The notes below the pieces were generated by a model. It was not told the DNA's origin, made no database searches, and worked only from the letters and a program-made list of their open reading frames with translations. The position numbers and the translations under genes are program-made. Positions 25,315-34,238 of a DNA stretch of 64,000 bases are shown in pieces. Positions within the stretch are counted from its first letter, which is position 1. Each line of letters starts with the position of its first letter. The stretch lies in NCBI RefSeq assembly GCF_900107965.1, contig NZ_FNVU01000008.1, forward strand, positions 248,001 through 312,000. The letters are read 5' to 3'. This DNA is from Actinacidiphila yanglinensis. Lineage in GTDB: Bacteria; Actinomycetota; Actinomycetes; Streptomycetales; Streptomycetaceae.

Positions 25315-26603
25315 GACGTGGGGACGCCCGCGTCGTACGCCTTCTGCAACTGGTCGAGGACCTGGTCGGGCGAACCGCTGCCGGTGATCAGCTTCTGCGT
25401 CGCGGACACCAGCACGTCGTAGAAGCCGGGGACCGGCCAGTCCGGGTAGAAGGCGAGGCCGTCGGCGGCCGAGATCTTGTTGAAGTTCTCGATGAGCGTC
25501 TTGGACGCCGGGTCGGTGATGGCCGACGGCGAGGCGGCGACCGGGATGCCCCCGTTGTTGCCCAGCGCGTTCTGGATGTCCTGCTTCATCGTGATGTTGA
25601 TGAAGTCGTAGGCGAGTTGCTTGTTCTTCGCCTTCTTCGGGACCACCCACAGGTTGCCGCCCGAGCCCAGCGTCAGCTTCGACCCCGGCCACAGGAAGGA
25701 GCCCCAGGCGAACTTGTTCTCGCTCTTGAAGCGCCCGTACCACCAGCTGCCCGAGAAGAAGATGGGGTACTTGCCGCTGATGAAGGAGACGCCGGCGTCC
25801 TCGGCCTTCGCGCCGCTGGAGGTCTTGGCGATGTAGCCCTTCTTGACCCAGTCGGCGAAGGTGTCGACGGCATAGGTCCAGGCCGGGTCGTGGAAGTCGA
25901 CCTTGCCCTTGTACAGCTCGAAGGCGTTCACCCAGGAGCGGTCGGCCTTGGTGAGGGCGAGCTGGTAGAGGTACTGCTGGGCGGGGTACTCGGCGCCGGC
26001 GTTCGCCAGCGGGGTGATGCCCTTGGCCTTGAAGGCGGCCAGCGCGGCGGTGAACTCCTCCGGCGTGGTGGGCACCTTGACACCGTTGGCGGCGAAGAGG
26101 TCCTTGTTGTAGTAGACCATCGTGTACTCGCCGAAGTTCGTCACGCCGTACCACTTGCCGGAGCCCATCACACCCGCGGCGTTGTACTCGCTCGTGGTGG
26201 TGACGCTCGGGCTGAGCAGCTTGTTCCAGCCGTACTTGGTGACTTCCGGCGTCAGGTCGGTGAGCAGGCCCTGCTTGGCCAGCAGCCCCGCGGTGGCGTT
26301 CCCCTTGTTGTACTCCATGACGTCCGGGGCGTCGTCGGAGTTGAGCACCATCGAGGCGGTCTTCTGGATCTGCTCGAAGCCCTTGGCCTCGAACTCGACC
26401 TTCACCCCGGGGTGGGTCTTCTTGAACTCCGCGATCGCCTGGTTCCAGGCGATGCCCATGGCACTGTCGGCGCCCTCGTAGTGCCAGAGCTTGAGGGTCT
26501 TGCCGTCGCCCTGGCCGCCCCCCGAACTCCCGCACGACGCGAGGAGCAGGGAGGCGGCCAGGGCCATCGCGGTCAGGACGAGCGGGCGGCGCGCTGTCGA
26601 CAT
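25311..26603 (-). CDS. Sugar ABC transporter binding lipoprotein
   Basis: This 430-residue extracytoplasmic binding protein has a lipoprotein signal: RR at positions 5-6, a hydrophobic core and lipobox LLASC with Cys near residue 24, followed by a flexible Gly/Ser linker. The mature part has CUT1 features such as LKLWHYEG, AWNQAIAEFKKTHPGVKVE and ISGKYPIFFSGSWWYGRF. It is first in the operon, 95 bases downstream of a clear promoter with two LacI-type operators, and is probably specific for alpha-xylosyl oligosaccharides judging from the GH31 gene. ATG is preceded by GGAGGACC. Confidence 0.93.
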   Translation of the reverse strand: MSTARRPLVLTAMALAASLLLASCGSSGGGQGDGKTLKLWHYEGADSAMGIAWNQAIAEFKKTHPGVKVEFEAKGFEQIQKTASMVLNSDDAPDVMEYNKGNATAGLLAKQGLLTDLTPEVTKYGWNKLLSPSVTTTSEYNAAGVMGSGKWYGVTNFGEYTMVYYNKDLFAANGVKVPTTPEEFTAALAAFKAKGITPLANAGAEYPAQQYLYQLALTKADRSWVNAFELYKGKVDFHDPAWTYAVDTFADWVKKGYIAKTSSGAKAEDAGVSFISGKYPIFFSGSWWYGRFKSENKFAWGSFLWPGSKLTLGSGGNLWVVPKKAKNKQLAYDFINITMKQDIQNALGNNGGIPVAASPSAITDPASKTLIENFNKISAADGLAFYPDWPVPGFYDVLVSATQKLITGSGSPDQVLDQLQKAYDAGVPTS

Positions 26604-26660
26604 GGAAGGTCCTCCACCTGGCGTCGGAAGGTGCGCGGGGACGTGCGACGTGCGATGTGC

Positions 26661-26733
26661 GTCGAATCGATTCGACACGGCTCGTCGAAGCGCTTCGACG
26701 GCGAAGGTAGGGGGGTGGCTCCGGACATGTCAA
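26661..26733 (-). promoter_or_regulatory. Xyloside operon promoter with two LacI operators
   Basis: On the minus strand TTGACA (26733-26728), an 18-bp spacer and TACCTT (26709-26704) form a near-consensus promoter with a start near 26697. A perfect 18-bp palindrome CGTCGAAGCGCTTCGACG (26683-26700) covers that start. A second perfect 16-bp palindrome GTCGAATCGATTCGAC (26661-26676) follows, centre to centre 23 bp away. Both share TCGAA/TTCGA half sites with a central CpG, the layout of LacI-family operators. The operon's own LacI protein is the likely ligand. Confidence 0.88.
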
Positions 26734-26794
26734 TGGACTGGACGCATCCGGGTCCACCCGCGCCCGCCCCGGTGCGCGGCGGGCGCGGGCGCGG

Positions 26795-27601
26795 CTACCG
26801 GCGGGTGGCGAGGAGGACCGTGGCGCCGAGGTCGGGGTCGTGGGCCGTGCGCGCGGTCAGGCCCTCGGCCCGCACGACGGCGCGGGCGGCGGCCGCCTGG
26901 GCCCGGCTGGTCTCGGAGACGAGCGCGCCGCCGGCGGCGAGCCAGCTGCCGGCGGAACGGGCCACCCGGCGCAGCAGGTCGAGCCCGTCGGCGCCGCCGT
27001 CGAGCGCGAGCGGCGCCTCATGGTCGCGGGCCTCGGACGGCAGGAAGGGCAGGTCGCCGGTGGGAACGTAGGGGACGTTCGCGGCGAGCAGATCCACCCG
27101 GCCGCGCAGGCCGGCGGGCAGCGGCGCGAACAGGTCGCCGTGGTGCACCTGCCCGCCCGCGGGGGCGAGGTTGCGCCGGGCGCACCGGACGGCCGCGGGG
27201 TCGAGGTCGGCAGCGTGCAGTTCGATGCCGGGCACGGCGGCGGCGAGGGCCGCGCCGACCGCGCCGGAGCCGCAGCACAGGTCGAGCACGACGGCGCCCG
27301 GGCGCAGGAGTGCCGCGGCCCGCGCCACCAGGAACTCGGTGCGGCGCCGGGGCACGAACACCCCCGGGTCGACGGCGATCCGCAGCCCCGCGAACTCCGC
27401 CCAGCCCACGACGTGTTCCAGCGGCAAGCCGCCGGCCCGCCGCTCCACCATGGCGGCCAGCTCGTCCGGGGTACCGGCGGCCGAGAACAGCAGGCGTGCC
27501 TCGTCCTCGGCGAAGACGCACCCGGCGGTGCGCAGGGCGGTGACGACGTCGGCCGTCTCGGGCCAGGTGGATCGGGGGGTGCGGAAGGCGGGTTCTGGCA
27601 T
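26795..27601 (-). CDS. PrmC-like putative protein-glutamine N5-methyltransferase
   Basis: This 268-residue SAM-dependent methyltransferase relates to PrmC/HemK. The short N-terminal helical domain (about 1-85) precedes the Rossmann fold with AdoMet motif VLDLCCGSGAVGAAL. The substrate motif that is NPPY in true PrmC reads NVPY (AANVPYVPTGDLPF), as in the paralogous actinobacterial group of unknown substrate. It probably methylates a glutamine or related side chain in a protein other than release factors. ATG has GAAGGG upstream. It lies alone between two sugar loci. Confidence 0.85.
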   Translation of the reverse strand: MPEPAFRTPRSTWPETADVVTALRTAGCVFAEDEARLLFSAAGTPDELAAMVERRAGGLPLEHVVGWAEFAGLRIAVDPGVFVPRRRTEFLVARAAALLRPGAVVLDLCCGSGAVGAALAAAVPGIELHAADLDPAAVRCARRNLAPAGGQVHHGDLFAPLPAGLRGRVDLLAANVPYVPTGDLPFLPSEARDHEAPLALDGGADGLDLLRRVARSAGSWLAAGGALVSETSRAQAAAARAVVRAEGLTARTAHDPDLGATVLLATRR

Positions 27602-27776
27602 GGTGTGGTGCCCTTCGGGAAGCGTGCGGCGCTCCCCCGGCCCTGCCGTCGCTCCGTGACGCCGAGGCGTCAGTGCGCGGGGCCGGACGGTGGGAACGAC
27701 CGGTTCGTCGTGCAGGGGTTGATCGGTCCCACCTCCTCGGCTCGTCGTGTGGGCGCACTGCGGCGCCGGGATCAAC

Positions 27777-30233
27777 CTACCGTATGACCGCCGCGTTGAC
27801 GGTCCGCAGGGCGGTGGCCGCGGCTTTCCGGGTCGGGTCCGGCCAGCCGCGGACGGTGAGGGTGGCGCTCTCGCCCGGCAGCAGGGTGATCAGGCCGCGG
27901 TCGGCGGTCGCGGCCGGGTCGAGCCGGTCGGCCTGGAGCAGCAGGTCGCGCAGCAGGGTGCGGGCGGTGACGGTGAGCTCGACCACGGGCGCGGTGCCGT
28001 CGGCGCCGTCGCCGCGCACGGCCAGCTCCAGGTCCCATTGCGGCTCCGGGTACGCGACGTCCTTGTCCGGCACGGGGAACCAGTACGCGCGCAGTTCCCC
28101 TGCGTCGGCGGCCAGCAGTTCCCTGCCGCCGTCCGGCGCGGGCCGCAGGCCGGGGTCGACCGGCAGGAGGGCGACGGTACGCGCGGCCGCGGTGAAGGGC
28201 ACCCGGGCCTCGGCGAGCACGGCTCCGTCGACGTCGACGCGGCGCAGCCACGCGGTGCCGGCCCACTCCTGCCCGGACTGGTTGACGACGGCGAGCGCCA
28301 GGGCGCCGTCGCGTTCCTGGACGGTGAGGAGCCGGTCGGCGTAGAGCCGCTTCAACTCGTGGTAGAGCGGCTTGAAGCGGCCGTCACCGTCGATCGCGGA
28401 CCACGATGTCACGGGCCAGCAGTCGTTGAGCTGCCACACCACCGTGCCCGCGCACCGCGGCCAGTGCGACCGCCAGTGCTCCACGCCCGCCGCCACCGCG
28501 CGTGCCTGGTTGACCTGGGTCAGATAGTGCCAGCCGTCGAAGTCGGCAGGTACCGGGAAGTGCGGGGCCAGGCCGCGCGCCAGCTTCCCGTTGCCGTCGC
28601 CGGCCTTCTGGTGGTGCAGCATGCCCGGGGAGTCGGGCGCCAGCGGGTCGTCGCTCAGCGCGCGCCGCATCGTCGCGTACGCCGCCGGGGCCTGCCAGCC
28701 GAACTCCGCCACGAAGCGAGGCACGCTGTCCTGGTACGCGGCGTAGTCCTCGCGGTTCCACACCTCCCACGAGTGCGCGGTCCCGTGCTCCGGGTCGTTC
28801 GGGTGGTGGTCCCACGACCCCGACCAGGGACTGCCCGCCCAGTACGGCCGGGTCGGGTCGACCTCGGCGACCACCCGCGGCAGCAGGCCCAGGTAGTAGC
28901 CCTCCCCCCAGCTCTCCCCCGCGAGCTGCTCCTCCCACTCCCAGTCCCGGAAACCCCACAGGTTCTCGTTGTTGCCGTTCCACACCACGAGCGACGCGTG
29001 CGGCATCAGCCGCGCCACGTTCTCCCGCGCCTCGGCCTCGACCTCGCCGCGCAGCGGCTTCTCCTCCGGATAGGCGGCGCAGGCGAACAGGAAGTCCTGC
29101 CAGACCAGCAGCCCCAACTCGTCGCAGGCGTCGTAGAAGTGCTCGCTCTCGTAGATCCCCCCGCCCCACACCCGCACCAGGTCCACGCCCGCGTCCGCCG
29201 CCTGCTCCAGTCGCAGCCGGTAGGTGTCCGCGCCGATCCGGCTCGGGAACACGTCCTCCGGGATCCAGTTGACGCCGCGCGCGAAGATCCGCACGCCGTT
29301 CACGACCAGTGTGAACCCCGAACCGCCTTCGTCGGGGGACGTGTCCAGCTCGACCGAGCGGAAACCGATCCGCCGCTCCCACCCGTCGAGCTGCTCGTCG
29401 CCGTCGAGCAGGCTCACCTCGCAGGCGTACAGCGGCTGTTCGCCGTACCCGCGCGGCCACCACAGCCGCGCGTCGGGCACCTCGCAGCTCACGGTGAGGT
29501 GGTCGGTGCCGGGCGCGGCGGTCGCCTCGGCGACGGAGCCGCCGACCCGCAGGCGTACGGTCAGCGGGCGCGCGGCGCCGGAGGGGGTGCGCTCCAGGTC
29601 GATCCGGGCCTCCACCCGGCCGGTGGCGCCGTCGACGGTGACCAGCGGGGCGACGCCCGCGAGCCGGGCGGTGGACCAGCGCTCGATCCGCACCGGCTTC
29701 CAGATCCCGGCGGTGACGAGGGTCGGTCCCCAGTCCCACCCGAAGGAGCAGGCCATCTTGCGGAGGTAGGGGAAGGGCTCGGGGTAGGCGTTCGGCCGGT
29801 CGCCGAGCAGCGCGCGGACCCGTTCTGCCTCGGTGTAGGCGGAGGTGAAGGCCACGGTGAGCGGGGTGCCGCCGGCGCCGTCCAGCAGGCCGGTGACGTC
29901 GAAGCGGTAGCCGCGGTGCATGTTGCGGGTGGCCCCCAGTACGCGGTCGCCCAGCCGGATCTCCGCGACCGTGTCCAGCCCGTCGAAGACCAGATCGGCC
30001 CGCTCGTGGCCCGCCTCGCCCGGCCCGTCCAGCGGCCCGAGCACGGTCCGGTACGTCCAGTCCGCCCGGCCGACCCACGCCACCTCGGCTTCGTTCAGGT
30101 CCAGGTACGGGTCGGGTATCAGTCCGGCGGCCAGCAGGTCGGTGTGCACGCACCCGGGCACCTGCGCGGGCACGCTGCCGTGGTCGGGAACGCGCAGTTC
30201 CCAGCCGTCGGCGACCGGCGTGATGTCCTTCAT
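27777..30233 (-). CDS. Beta-mannosidase, GH2
   Basis: This 818-residue glycoside hydrolase family 2 enzyme has an N-terminal sugar-binding domain (VPAQVPGCVHTDLLAAGLI), an immunoglobulin-like domain, and a TIM barrel with the acid/base Glu in VWNGNNENLWGF and the nucleophile Glu in FVAEFGWQAP. It has no signal peptide, so it acts on imported manno-oligosaccharides, removing terminal beta-mannose. ATG is preceded by GGGGAAGA. No transporter is linked, and the neighbouring xyloside importer has its own operon. Length fits bacterial beta-mannosidases. Confidence 0.92.
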   Translation of the reverse strand: MKDITPVADGWELRVPDHGSVPAQVPGCVHTDLLAAGLIPDPYLDLNEAEVAWVGRADWTYRTVLGPLDGPGEAGHERADLVFDGLDTVAEIRLGDRVLGATRNMHRGYRFDVTGLLDGAGGTPLTVAFTSAYTEAERVRALLGDRPNAYPEPFPYLRKMACSFGWDWGPTLVTAGIWKPVRIERWSTARLAGVAPLVTVDGATGRVEARIDLERTPSGAARPLTVRLRVGGSVAEATAAPGTDHLTVSCEVPDARLWWPRGYGEQPLYACEVSLLDGDEQLDGWERRIGFRSVELDTSPDEGGSGFTLVVNGVRIFARGVNWIPEDVFPSRIGADTYRLRLEQAADAGVDLVRVWGGGIYESEHFYDACDELGLLVWQDFLFACAAYPEEKPLRGEVEAEARENVARLMPHASLVVWNGNNENLWGFRDWEWEEQLAGESWGEGYYLGLLPRVVAEVDPTRPYWAGSPWSGSWDHHPNDPEHGTAHSWEVWNREDYAAYQDSVPRFVAEFGWQAPAAYATMRRALSDDPLAPDSPGMLHHQKAGDGNGKLARGLAPHFPVPADFDGWHYLTQVNQARAVAAGVEHWRSHWPRCAGTVVWQLNDCWPVTSWSAIDGDGRFKPLYHELKRLYADRLLTVQERDGALALAVVNQSGQEWAGTAWLRRVDVDGAVLAEARVPFTAAARTVALLPVDPGLRPAPDGGRELLAADAGELRAYWFPVPDKDVAYPEPQWDLELAVRGDGADGTAPVVELTVTARTLLRDLLLQADRLDPAATADRGLITLLPGESATLTVRGWPDPTRKAAATALRTVNAAVIR

Positions 30234-30277
30234 GGCGTCTTCCCCTGCCTGCTCGTCCGATGGCGCCGGTGAGCGGC

Positions 30278-30297
30278 GCGGTTAAACGGTAAAGCAC
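30278..30297 (-). promoter_or_regulatory. AT-rich repeated element upstream of beta-mannosidase
   Basis: Read on the minus strand, TTTACCG is followed directly by TTTAACCG, an AT-rich near-direct repeat 45 bases upstream of the mannosidase start in otherwise very GC-rich DNA. It could hold a -10 or a regulator site. From 30298 to 30515 I see no supportable gene. Confidence 0.3.
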
Positions 30298-30515
30298 CAT
30301 GGCCGCAGGTGAACAGAGGGAGGCCTGATGAACTGGGTGGTTCGGGCTGAACCGGTGAAGTGGTGGGTGGCGGGGTGTCTGGTGAAGCGCGGGTCCCTCC
30401 CCGGAAGCCGGCCCAGGCGTGCTGCCGGGTGCGGACTCCTTGACGACCTCCAAGTCGTCTCGGACCCAGAGCCCGCGGGCGGAGTGCGGCCCCTCCCGCG
30501 GGCGGAGTGCGGCGG

Positions 30516-31048
30516 TCAGCCGACGGGCGCCAGAGCCCCGTCCGAAGCAGCGCCGTGCTGCTCGTCGCCCGTCTGCGTCCCGCGACCCGCGGCGTCGGCG
30601 AGGTGGGCGAGGTAGCGCTCTGCGTTGTCACGGTCCTTGAAGAAGAAACCGTCGCGGGTGGCGCACCAGGAGACGCCGCGGCCGGAGAGTTGCTCCTCGG
30701 CCGCCAGGCCGAGCTTGCGACAGCCGGAGCCGGTGGCGATGATCACCGCACCGTTCCCTCGGAGTCCGTCAGTTCCTTGATCTCGCCGGTCAGGTCGACG
30801 GAGACGATGTCGTCGTCGATCAGTTCGGCGCCGAGGCGCTCGGCCTGGGCGCGCCTGGAGTTCATCAGGTCAGGGCCGTCGATGCCCTCGGGGAAACCGG
30901 GGAAGTTCTCGACCTCGGCGGTCGTGGTCAGCGAGCCGCCGACGAAGATCGAGCTGCCGAACAGCAGCGGCTTGGGCTGGGCGCGGGCGGCGTAGGGGGC
31001 GGCGGTGCATCCGGCCGGGCCGGAGCCGATGACGATGACCTCCCGCAC
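30516..31048 (-). pseudogene. trxB: Decayed thioredoxin reductase (arsT remnant)
   Basis: The first about 100 codons from a GTG at 31048 read as an NADPH-thioredoxin reductase (VREVIVIGSGPAG, then EVENFPGFPEGIDGP). They hit a stop at 30743 where relatives continue. The next frame carries on with VIIATGSGCRKLGLA, LSGRGVSWCATRDGFFFKD, so a frameshift lies near 30745. The redox-active CATC has become CATR, losing one cysteine. After FFFKD homology ends abruptly at 30600-30620, with two thirds of the C-terminal part missing. In streptomycete ars clusters a thioredoxin reductase (ArsT) regenerates ArsC, and this copy cannot. Confidence 0.88.
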
Positions 31049-31062
31049 CTCGGCGGTCCCGC

Positions 31063-31476
31063 TCAGGCGGCAGGCCCCGGGGCGATCTCGGCGATCAGGT
31101 CTTCCACCAGCACCCGGATCTCGTCGCGGATCGGGCGGACGGCGTCCAGGCCCTGACCGGCCGGGTCGTCCAGCTTCCAGTCCAGGTACCGCTTGCCGGG
31201 GAAGACCGGGCAGGCGTCTCCGCAGCCCATGGTGATGCAGACGTCCGAGGCGCGGACCGCGTCGATGGTCAGTACCTTCGGGGTCTCGGCGGAGATGTCG
31301 ATGCCGACCTCCCTCATCGCCTCGACCGCGACGGGGTTGACCGCATCTCCGGGCGTGGAGCCTGCGGAGCGGACCTCGACGCGGTCCCCGGCCAGGTGGG
31401 TGAGCCACGCGGCGGCCATCTGGGAGCGGCCGGCGTTGTGGACACAGACGAACAGCACGGACGGCTTGTCGGACAT
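31063..31476 (-). CDS. arsC: Arsenate reductase, thioredoxin-coupled type
   Basis: This 137-residue enzyme has a low-molecular-weight phosphatase fold. The nucleophile loop is CVHNAGRSQ (Cys11, Arg17), and the relay cysteines lie in TMGCGDACP (Cys85, Cys89). It reduces arsenate to arsenite with electrons from thioredoxin or mycothiol systems. The ATG at 31476 (MSDKPSVLFVC) is preferred over an upstream ATG that adds 15 non-conserved residues. It is divergent from arsR-acr3-arsO and followed 14 bases later by the broken thioredoxin reductase, so it must rely on the cell's main thioredoxin system. Confidence 0.93.
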   Translation of the reverse strand: MSDKPSVLFVCVHNAGRSQMAAAWLTHLAGDRVEVRSAGSTPGDAVNPVAVEAMREVGIDISAETPKVLTIDAVRASDVCITMGCGDACPVFPGKRYLDWKLDDPAGQGLDAVRPIRDEIRVLVEDLIAEIAPGPAA

Positions 31477-31530
31477 CTGAGGGTCTCTCTCGTCGAACGA
31501 CGCATCAGGCCCGATGGACATCAGGGCCCG

Positions 31531-31564
31531 GTGGTGTCAGCCACCACTGATGTGACAGTATCAG
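31531..31564. promoter_or_regulatory. Candidate ArsR operators in the ars divergent region
   Basis: Two dyads lie between arsC and arsR: GTGGTG-TCAGC-CACCAC (31531-31547) and CTGAT-GTGACAGT-ATCAG (31547-31564). The second overlaps a possible -10 CAGTAT (31556-31561), which ends six bases before the arsR ATG. That suggests a leaderless, autorepressed message. Confidence 0.5.
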
Positions 31565-31567
31565 CCC

Positions 31568-31882
31568 ATGCTGACGTCAGTCGACACTGACCTGATCCGG
31601 GTTCTCGCGGACCCCCTCAGGCTCCAGATCGTGACCCTGCTCTCCCGCGAGACGCTCTGCACCACCCACCTGGTGGAGGAGACGGGCGCGAGGCAGACCA
31701 ACCTCTCCAACCACCTGAAGGTCCTGCGCGAGGCCGGCGTCGTGGACACCGAGCCCTGCGGCCGGTTCACGTACTACAAGCTGCGACCGGACGTCATCGA
31801 GACCCTCGCCGGCCAGTTCACCGAACTCGCCGCCACCGCACGCGCCACCGCGGCCGCCGACACGAAAAGGTCCTGCCCGTGA
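31568..31882 (+). CDS. arsR: ArsR-family arsenic-responsive repressor
   Basis: This 104-residue winged-helix repressor has the family recognition region TNLSNHLKVLREAGVVDTE. The classic CxC arsenite site of E. coli ArsR is replaced by ETLCTTHL with a single Cys31. Other cysteines are Cys64 in TEPCGRF and Cys103 near the C terminus, so the As(III) site must be built differently. It has no ribosome site and probably starts leaderless. Its stop overlaps the acr3 start (GTGA). It should repress itself, acr3, arsO and perhaps the divergent arsC. Confidence 0.92.
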   Translation: MLTSVDTDLIRVLADPLRLQIVTLLSRETLCTTHLVEETGARQTNLSNHLKVLREAGVVDTEPCGRFTYYKLRPDVIETLAGQFTELAATARATAAADTKRSCP

Positions 31883-32982
31883 CCCGTGCCGAAGCGCCCG
31901 CCGCGGTCGAGGAACCCTCGATCGTCGCGAAGCTCTCCACCCTGGACCGCTTCCTCGCGGTGTGGATCCTGATCGCCATGGGCGTCGGTATCGGACTGGG
32001 CCGAGCCATTCTCGGCCTGAACGACACGCTGGCCAAGGTCGAGATCGGCGGGGTGTCCCTGCCGATCGCGCTGGGCCTGCTGATCATGATGTACCCGGTC
32101 CTGGCCAAGGTCCGCTACGACAAGCTCGACAGCGTCACCGGCGACCGGCGGCTGCTGGTGTCCTCGCTCCTGATCAACTGGATCGTGGGCCCGGCGGTGA
32201 TGTTCACCCTCGCCTGGGTGTTCCTGTCGGACCTGCCCGCCTACCGCACCGGCCTGATCATCGTCGGTCTCGCCCGCTGCATCGCCATGGTCATCATCTG
32301 GAACGACCTCGCCTGCGGCGACCGCGAGGCGGCCGCCGTCCTGGTCGCCCTGAACTCCGTCTTCCAGGTCATCGCCTTCGGCCTGCTCGGCTGGTTCTAC
32401 CTCGACGTCCTGCCGAAGTGGCTCGGCCTGGGCAACGGGCAGCACCTGAACATCTCTGTCGGAAAGATCGCCCTCAACGTCGTCATCTTCCTCGGCATCC
32501 CGCTGATCGCCGGGTTCCTCACCCGCCGCATCGGCGAGCAGAAGATGGGCCGCACCGACTACGAAGCCAAGGTCCTGCCCCGGATCGGCCCGTGGGCCCT
32601 GTACGGGCTGCTGTTCACGATCGTCATCCTCTTCGCCCTCCAGGGAAAGACGATCACCCACCAGCCCGGCGACGTCGCCCGCATCGCCCTGCCGCTGCTC
32701 GCCTACTTCGCGATCATGTGGTTCGGCACCTTCGCCCTCGGCAAGTCGATCGGCCTGTCCTACGACCGCACCGCGACCCTGGCCTTCACCGCGGCCGGCA
32801 ACAACTTCGAGCTCGCGATCGCCGTCGCCATCGGCACCTTCGGAGTCACCTCCGGCCAGGCCCTGTCCGGCGTCGTCGGCCCGCTCATCGAGGTCCCGGT
32901 CCTGATCGCCCTCGTCTACGTCTCCCTCGCCTGGCGCCGACGGTTCACCACCGCTCCCGCCGCTGTCGGAGCAACCGCGTGA
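31879..32982 (+). CDS. acr3: Arsenite efflux permease Acr3
   Basis: This 367-residue permease has ten predicted helices. LARCIAMVIIWNDLACGDRE carries the helix-4 Cys essential in Acr3 and FTAAGNNFELAIAVAIGTFG carries the conserved helix-9 region. It exports arsenite using the proton gradient. The GTG start overlaps the arsR stop by four bases. The N-terminal 30 residues are cytoplasmic. In streptomycete ars operons this gene is often called arsB although it is the Acr3 type. Confidence 0.94.
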   Translation: MTRAEAPAAVEEPSIVAKLSTLDRFLAVWILIAMGVGIGLGRAILGLNDTLAKVEIGGVSLPIALGLLIMMYPVLAKVRYDKLDSVTGDRRLLVSSLLINWIVGPAVMFTLAWVFLSDLPAYRTGLIIVGLARCIAMVIIWNDLACGDREAAAVLVALNSVFQVIAFGLLGWFYLDVLPKWLGLGNGQHLNISVGKIALNVVIFLGIPLIAGFLTRRIGEQKMGRTDYEAKVLPRIGPWALYGLLFTIVILFALQGKTITHQPGDVARIALPLLAYFAIMWFGTFALGKSIGLSYDRTATLAFTAAGNNFELAIAVAIGTFGVTSGQALSGVVGPLIEVPVLIALVYVSLAWRRRFTTAPAAVGATA

Positions 32983-33016
32983 GCAGCCGAACATCTCGGC
33001 CGGGCAGGCCGACGCA

Positions 33017-34186
33017 GTGACTGATCGTCGGATGGACGTGGTGGTGATCGGCGGCGGCCAAGCCGGGCTCGCCGCCGGATACCACCTCCGCCGCCTGGGC
33101 ATCGAGTTCGCCATCCTCGACGCCCAGTTCGCGGCAGGCGGAGCCTGGCAGCACCTGTGGGACTCCCTGCACCTGTTCTCCCCCGCCCCCTACTCCTCCC
33201 TGCCCGGCCGCCCCATGCCGCACCAGCGCGGCGAGGTCCACCCCGACGCGCACCACGTCGTGGACTACCTCACCGCGTACGAACACCGCTACCAACTACC
33301 GGTCCACCGGCCGGTCCGGGTACGCGGCGTTCACCGCGACAGCGAACTCCTCCGGGTGGACACCGACTCCGGCGAGTGGAGCACCCGAGCCGTCGTCAGC
33401 GCAACGGGCACGTGGGCGCGTCCCTTCCTGCCCGCCGTTCCCGGCCGCGAGGTATTCGGCGGCCGGCAACTCCACACCGTGGAGTACCGCGGCCCGGCGG
33501 ACTTCGCCGGGCAGCGTGTCACCGTGGTCGGCGGCGGCAACTCAGGCGCCCAGATCGCCGCCGACCTCTCCGCCCACTGCGACCTCACCTGGGTCACGCG
33601 GCGTCCTCCGCGCTTCCTCGCCGACGCCATCGACGGTCGCGCCCTGTTCGACGCCGCCACTGCCCGCCGCCGCGCCCTCGAAAGCGGCGCAGCCGACACC
33701 GGCGGAGTCGCCTCGCTCGGCGACATCGTCGCGGTGCCCCCGGTCCGGGTCGCCCGTGACGCGGGCCGGCTCACAGCCCAGCCGATGTTCTCGCGACTGT
33801 CCCCGGAAGGGCCGGTCCGGCCCGACGGCAGCGCCGCTCCCGCCGACGCCGTGATCTGGTGCACCGGCTTCCGCCCCGCCCTCTCCCACCTGGCACCCCT
33901 CGGACTGCGCACCCACCGCGGCCACATCCCCACGACCGGCACCCGCGCAAGCGCCGAACCCCGCCTCCACCTGCTCGGCTACGGCGACTGGACCGGCCCC
34001 GCCTCCGCCACCCTGATCGGCGTCGGCCGCCCGGCCCGCGACGCGGCCCGGGAGATCGCCGAACTCCTGGCCTCAAGTCCCCGGGGGCAGCGCGCGTCGA
34101 TGAGTTCGCCCTCTTCGCCACGACGGCGGGACCGGGCGAATCCTCACGACCTGCGCGGGCGGGACCACCCGCTGCGTAACGGGTGA
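33017..34186 (+). CDS. arsO: ArsO flavin-binding monooxygenase
   Basis: This 389-residue flavoprotein has the FAD motif VVIGGGQAGLAAGYHL near the start, the FMO-like GTWARPFLP region, and the NADPH Rossmann VTVVGGGNSGAQIAADLS. It matches ArsO of the streptomycete arsRBOCT systems, a putative monooxygenase of unknown reaction linked to arsenic resistance. The GTG at 33017 (34 bases after acr3) is used; an ATG five codons later is possible. The last about 35 residues are Ser/Arg-rich and look unlike the family, so the natural C terminus may have been altered. Confidence 0.88.
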   Translation: MTDRRMDVVVIGGGQAGLAAGYHLRRLGIEFAILDAQFAAGGAWQHLWDSLHLFSPAPYSSLPGRPMPHQRGEVHPDAHHVVDYLTAYEHRYQLPVHRPVRVRGVHRDSELLRVDTDSGEWSTRAVVSATGTWARPFLPAVPGREVFGGRQLHTVEYRGPADFAGQRVTVVGGGNSGAQIAADLSAHCDLTWVTRRPPRFLADAIDGRALFDAATARRRALESGAADTGGVASLGDIVAVPPVRVARDAGRLTAQPMFSRLSPEGPVRPDGSAAPADAVIWCTGFRPALSHLAPLGLRTHRGHIPTTGTRASAEPRLHLLGYGDWTGPASATLIGVGRPARDAAREIAELLASSPRGQRASMSSPSSPRRRDRANPHDLRGRDHPLRNG

Positions 34187-34238
34187 GCGAGATCGCCGGC
34201 AACAGCCGAGAGGGTGAGGGATTGGGCGAGGGGGATTC

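Noticed and set aside
30328..30615. 95-codon plus-strand ORF with a GGGAGG site
   Set aside because: Runs antisense into the thioredoxin reductase remnant and has a low-complexity Pro/Arg/Ala composition with no recognisable motif.
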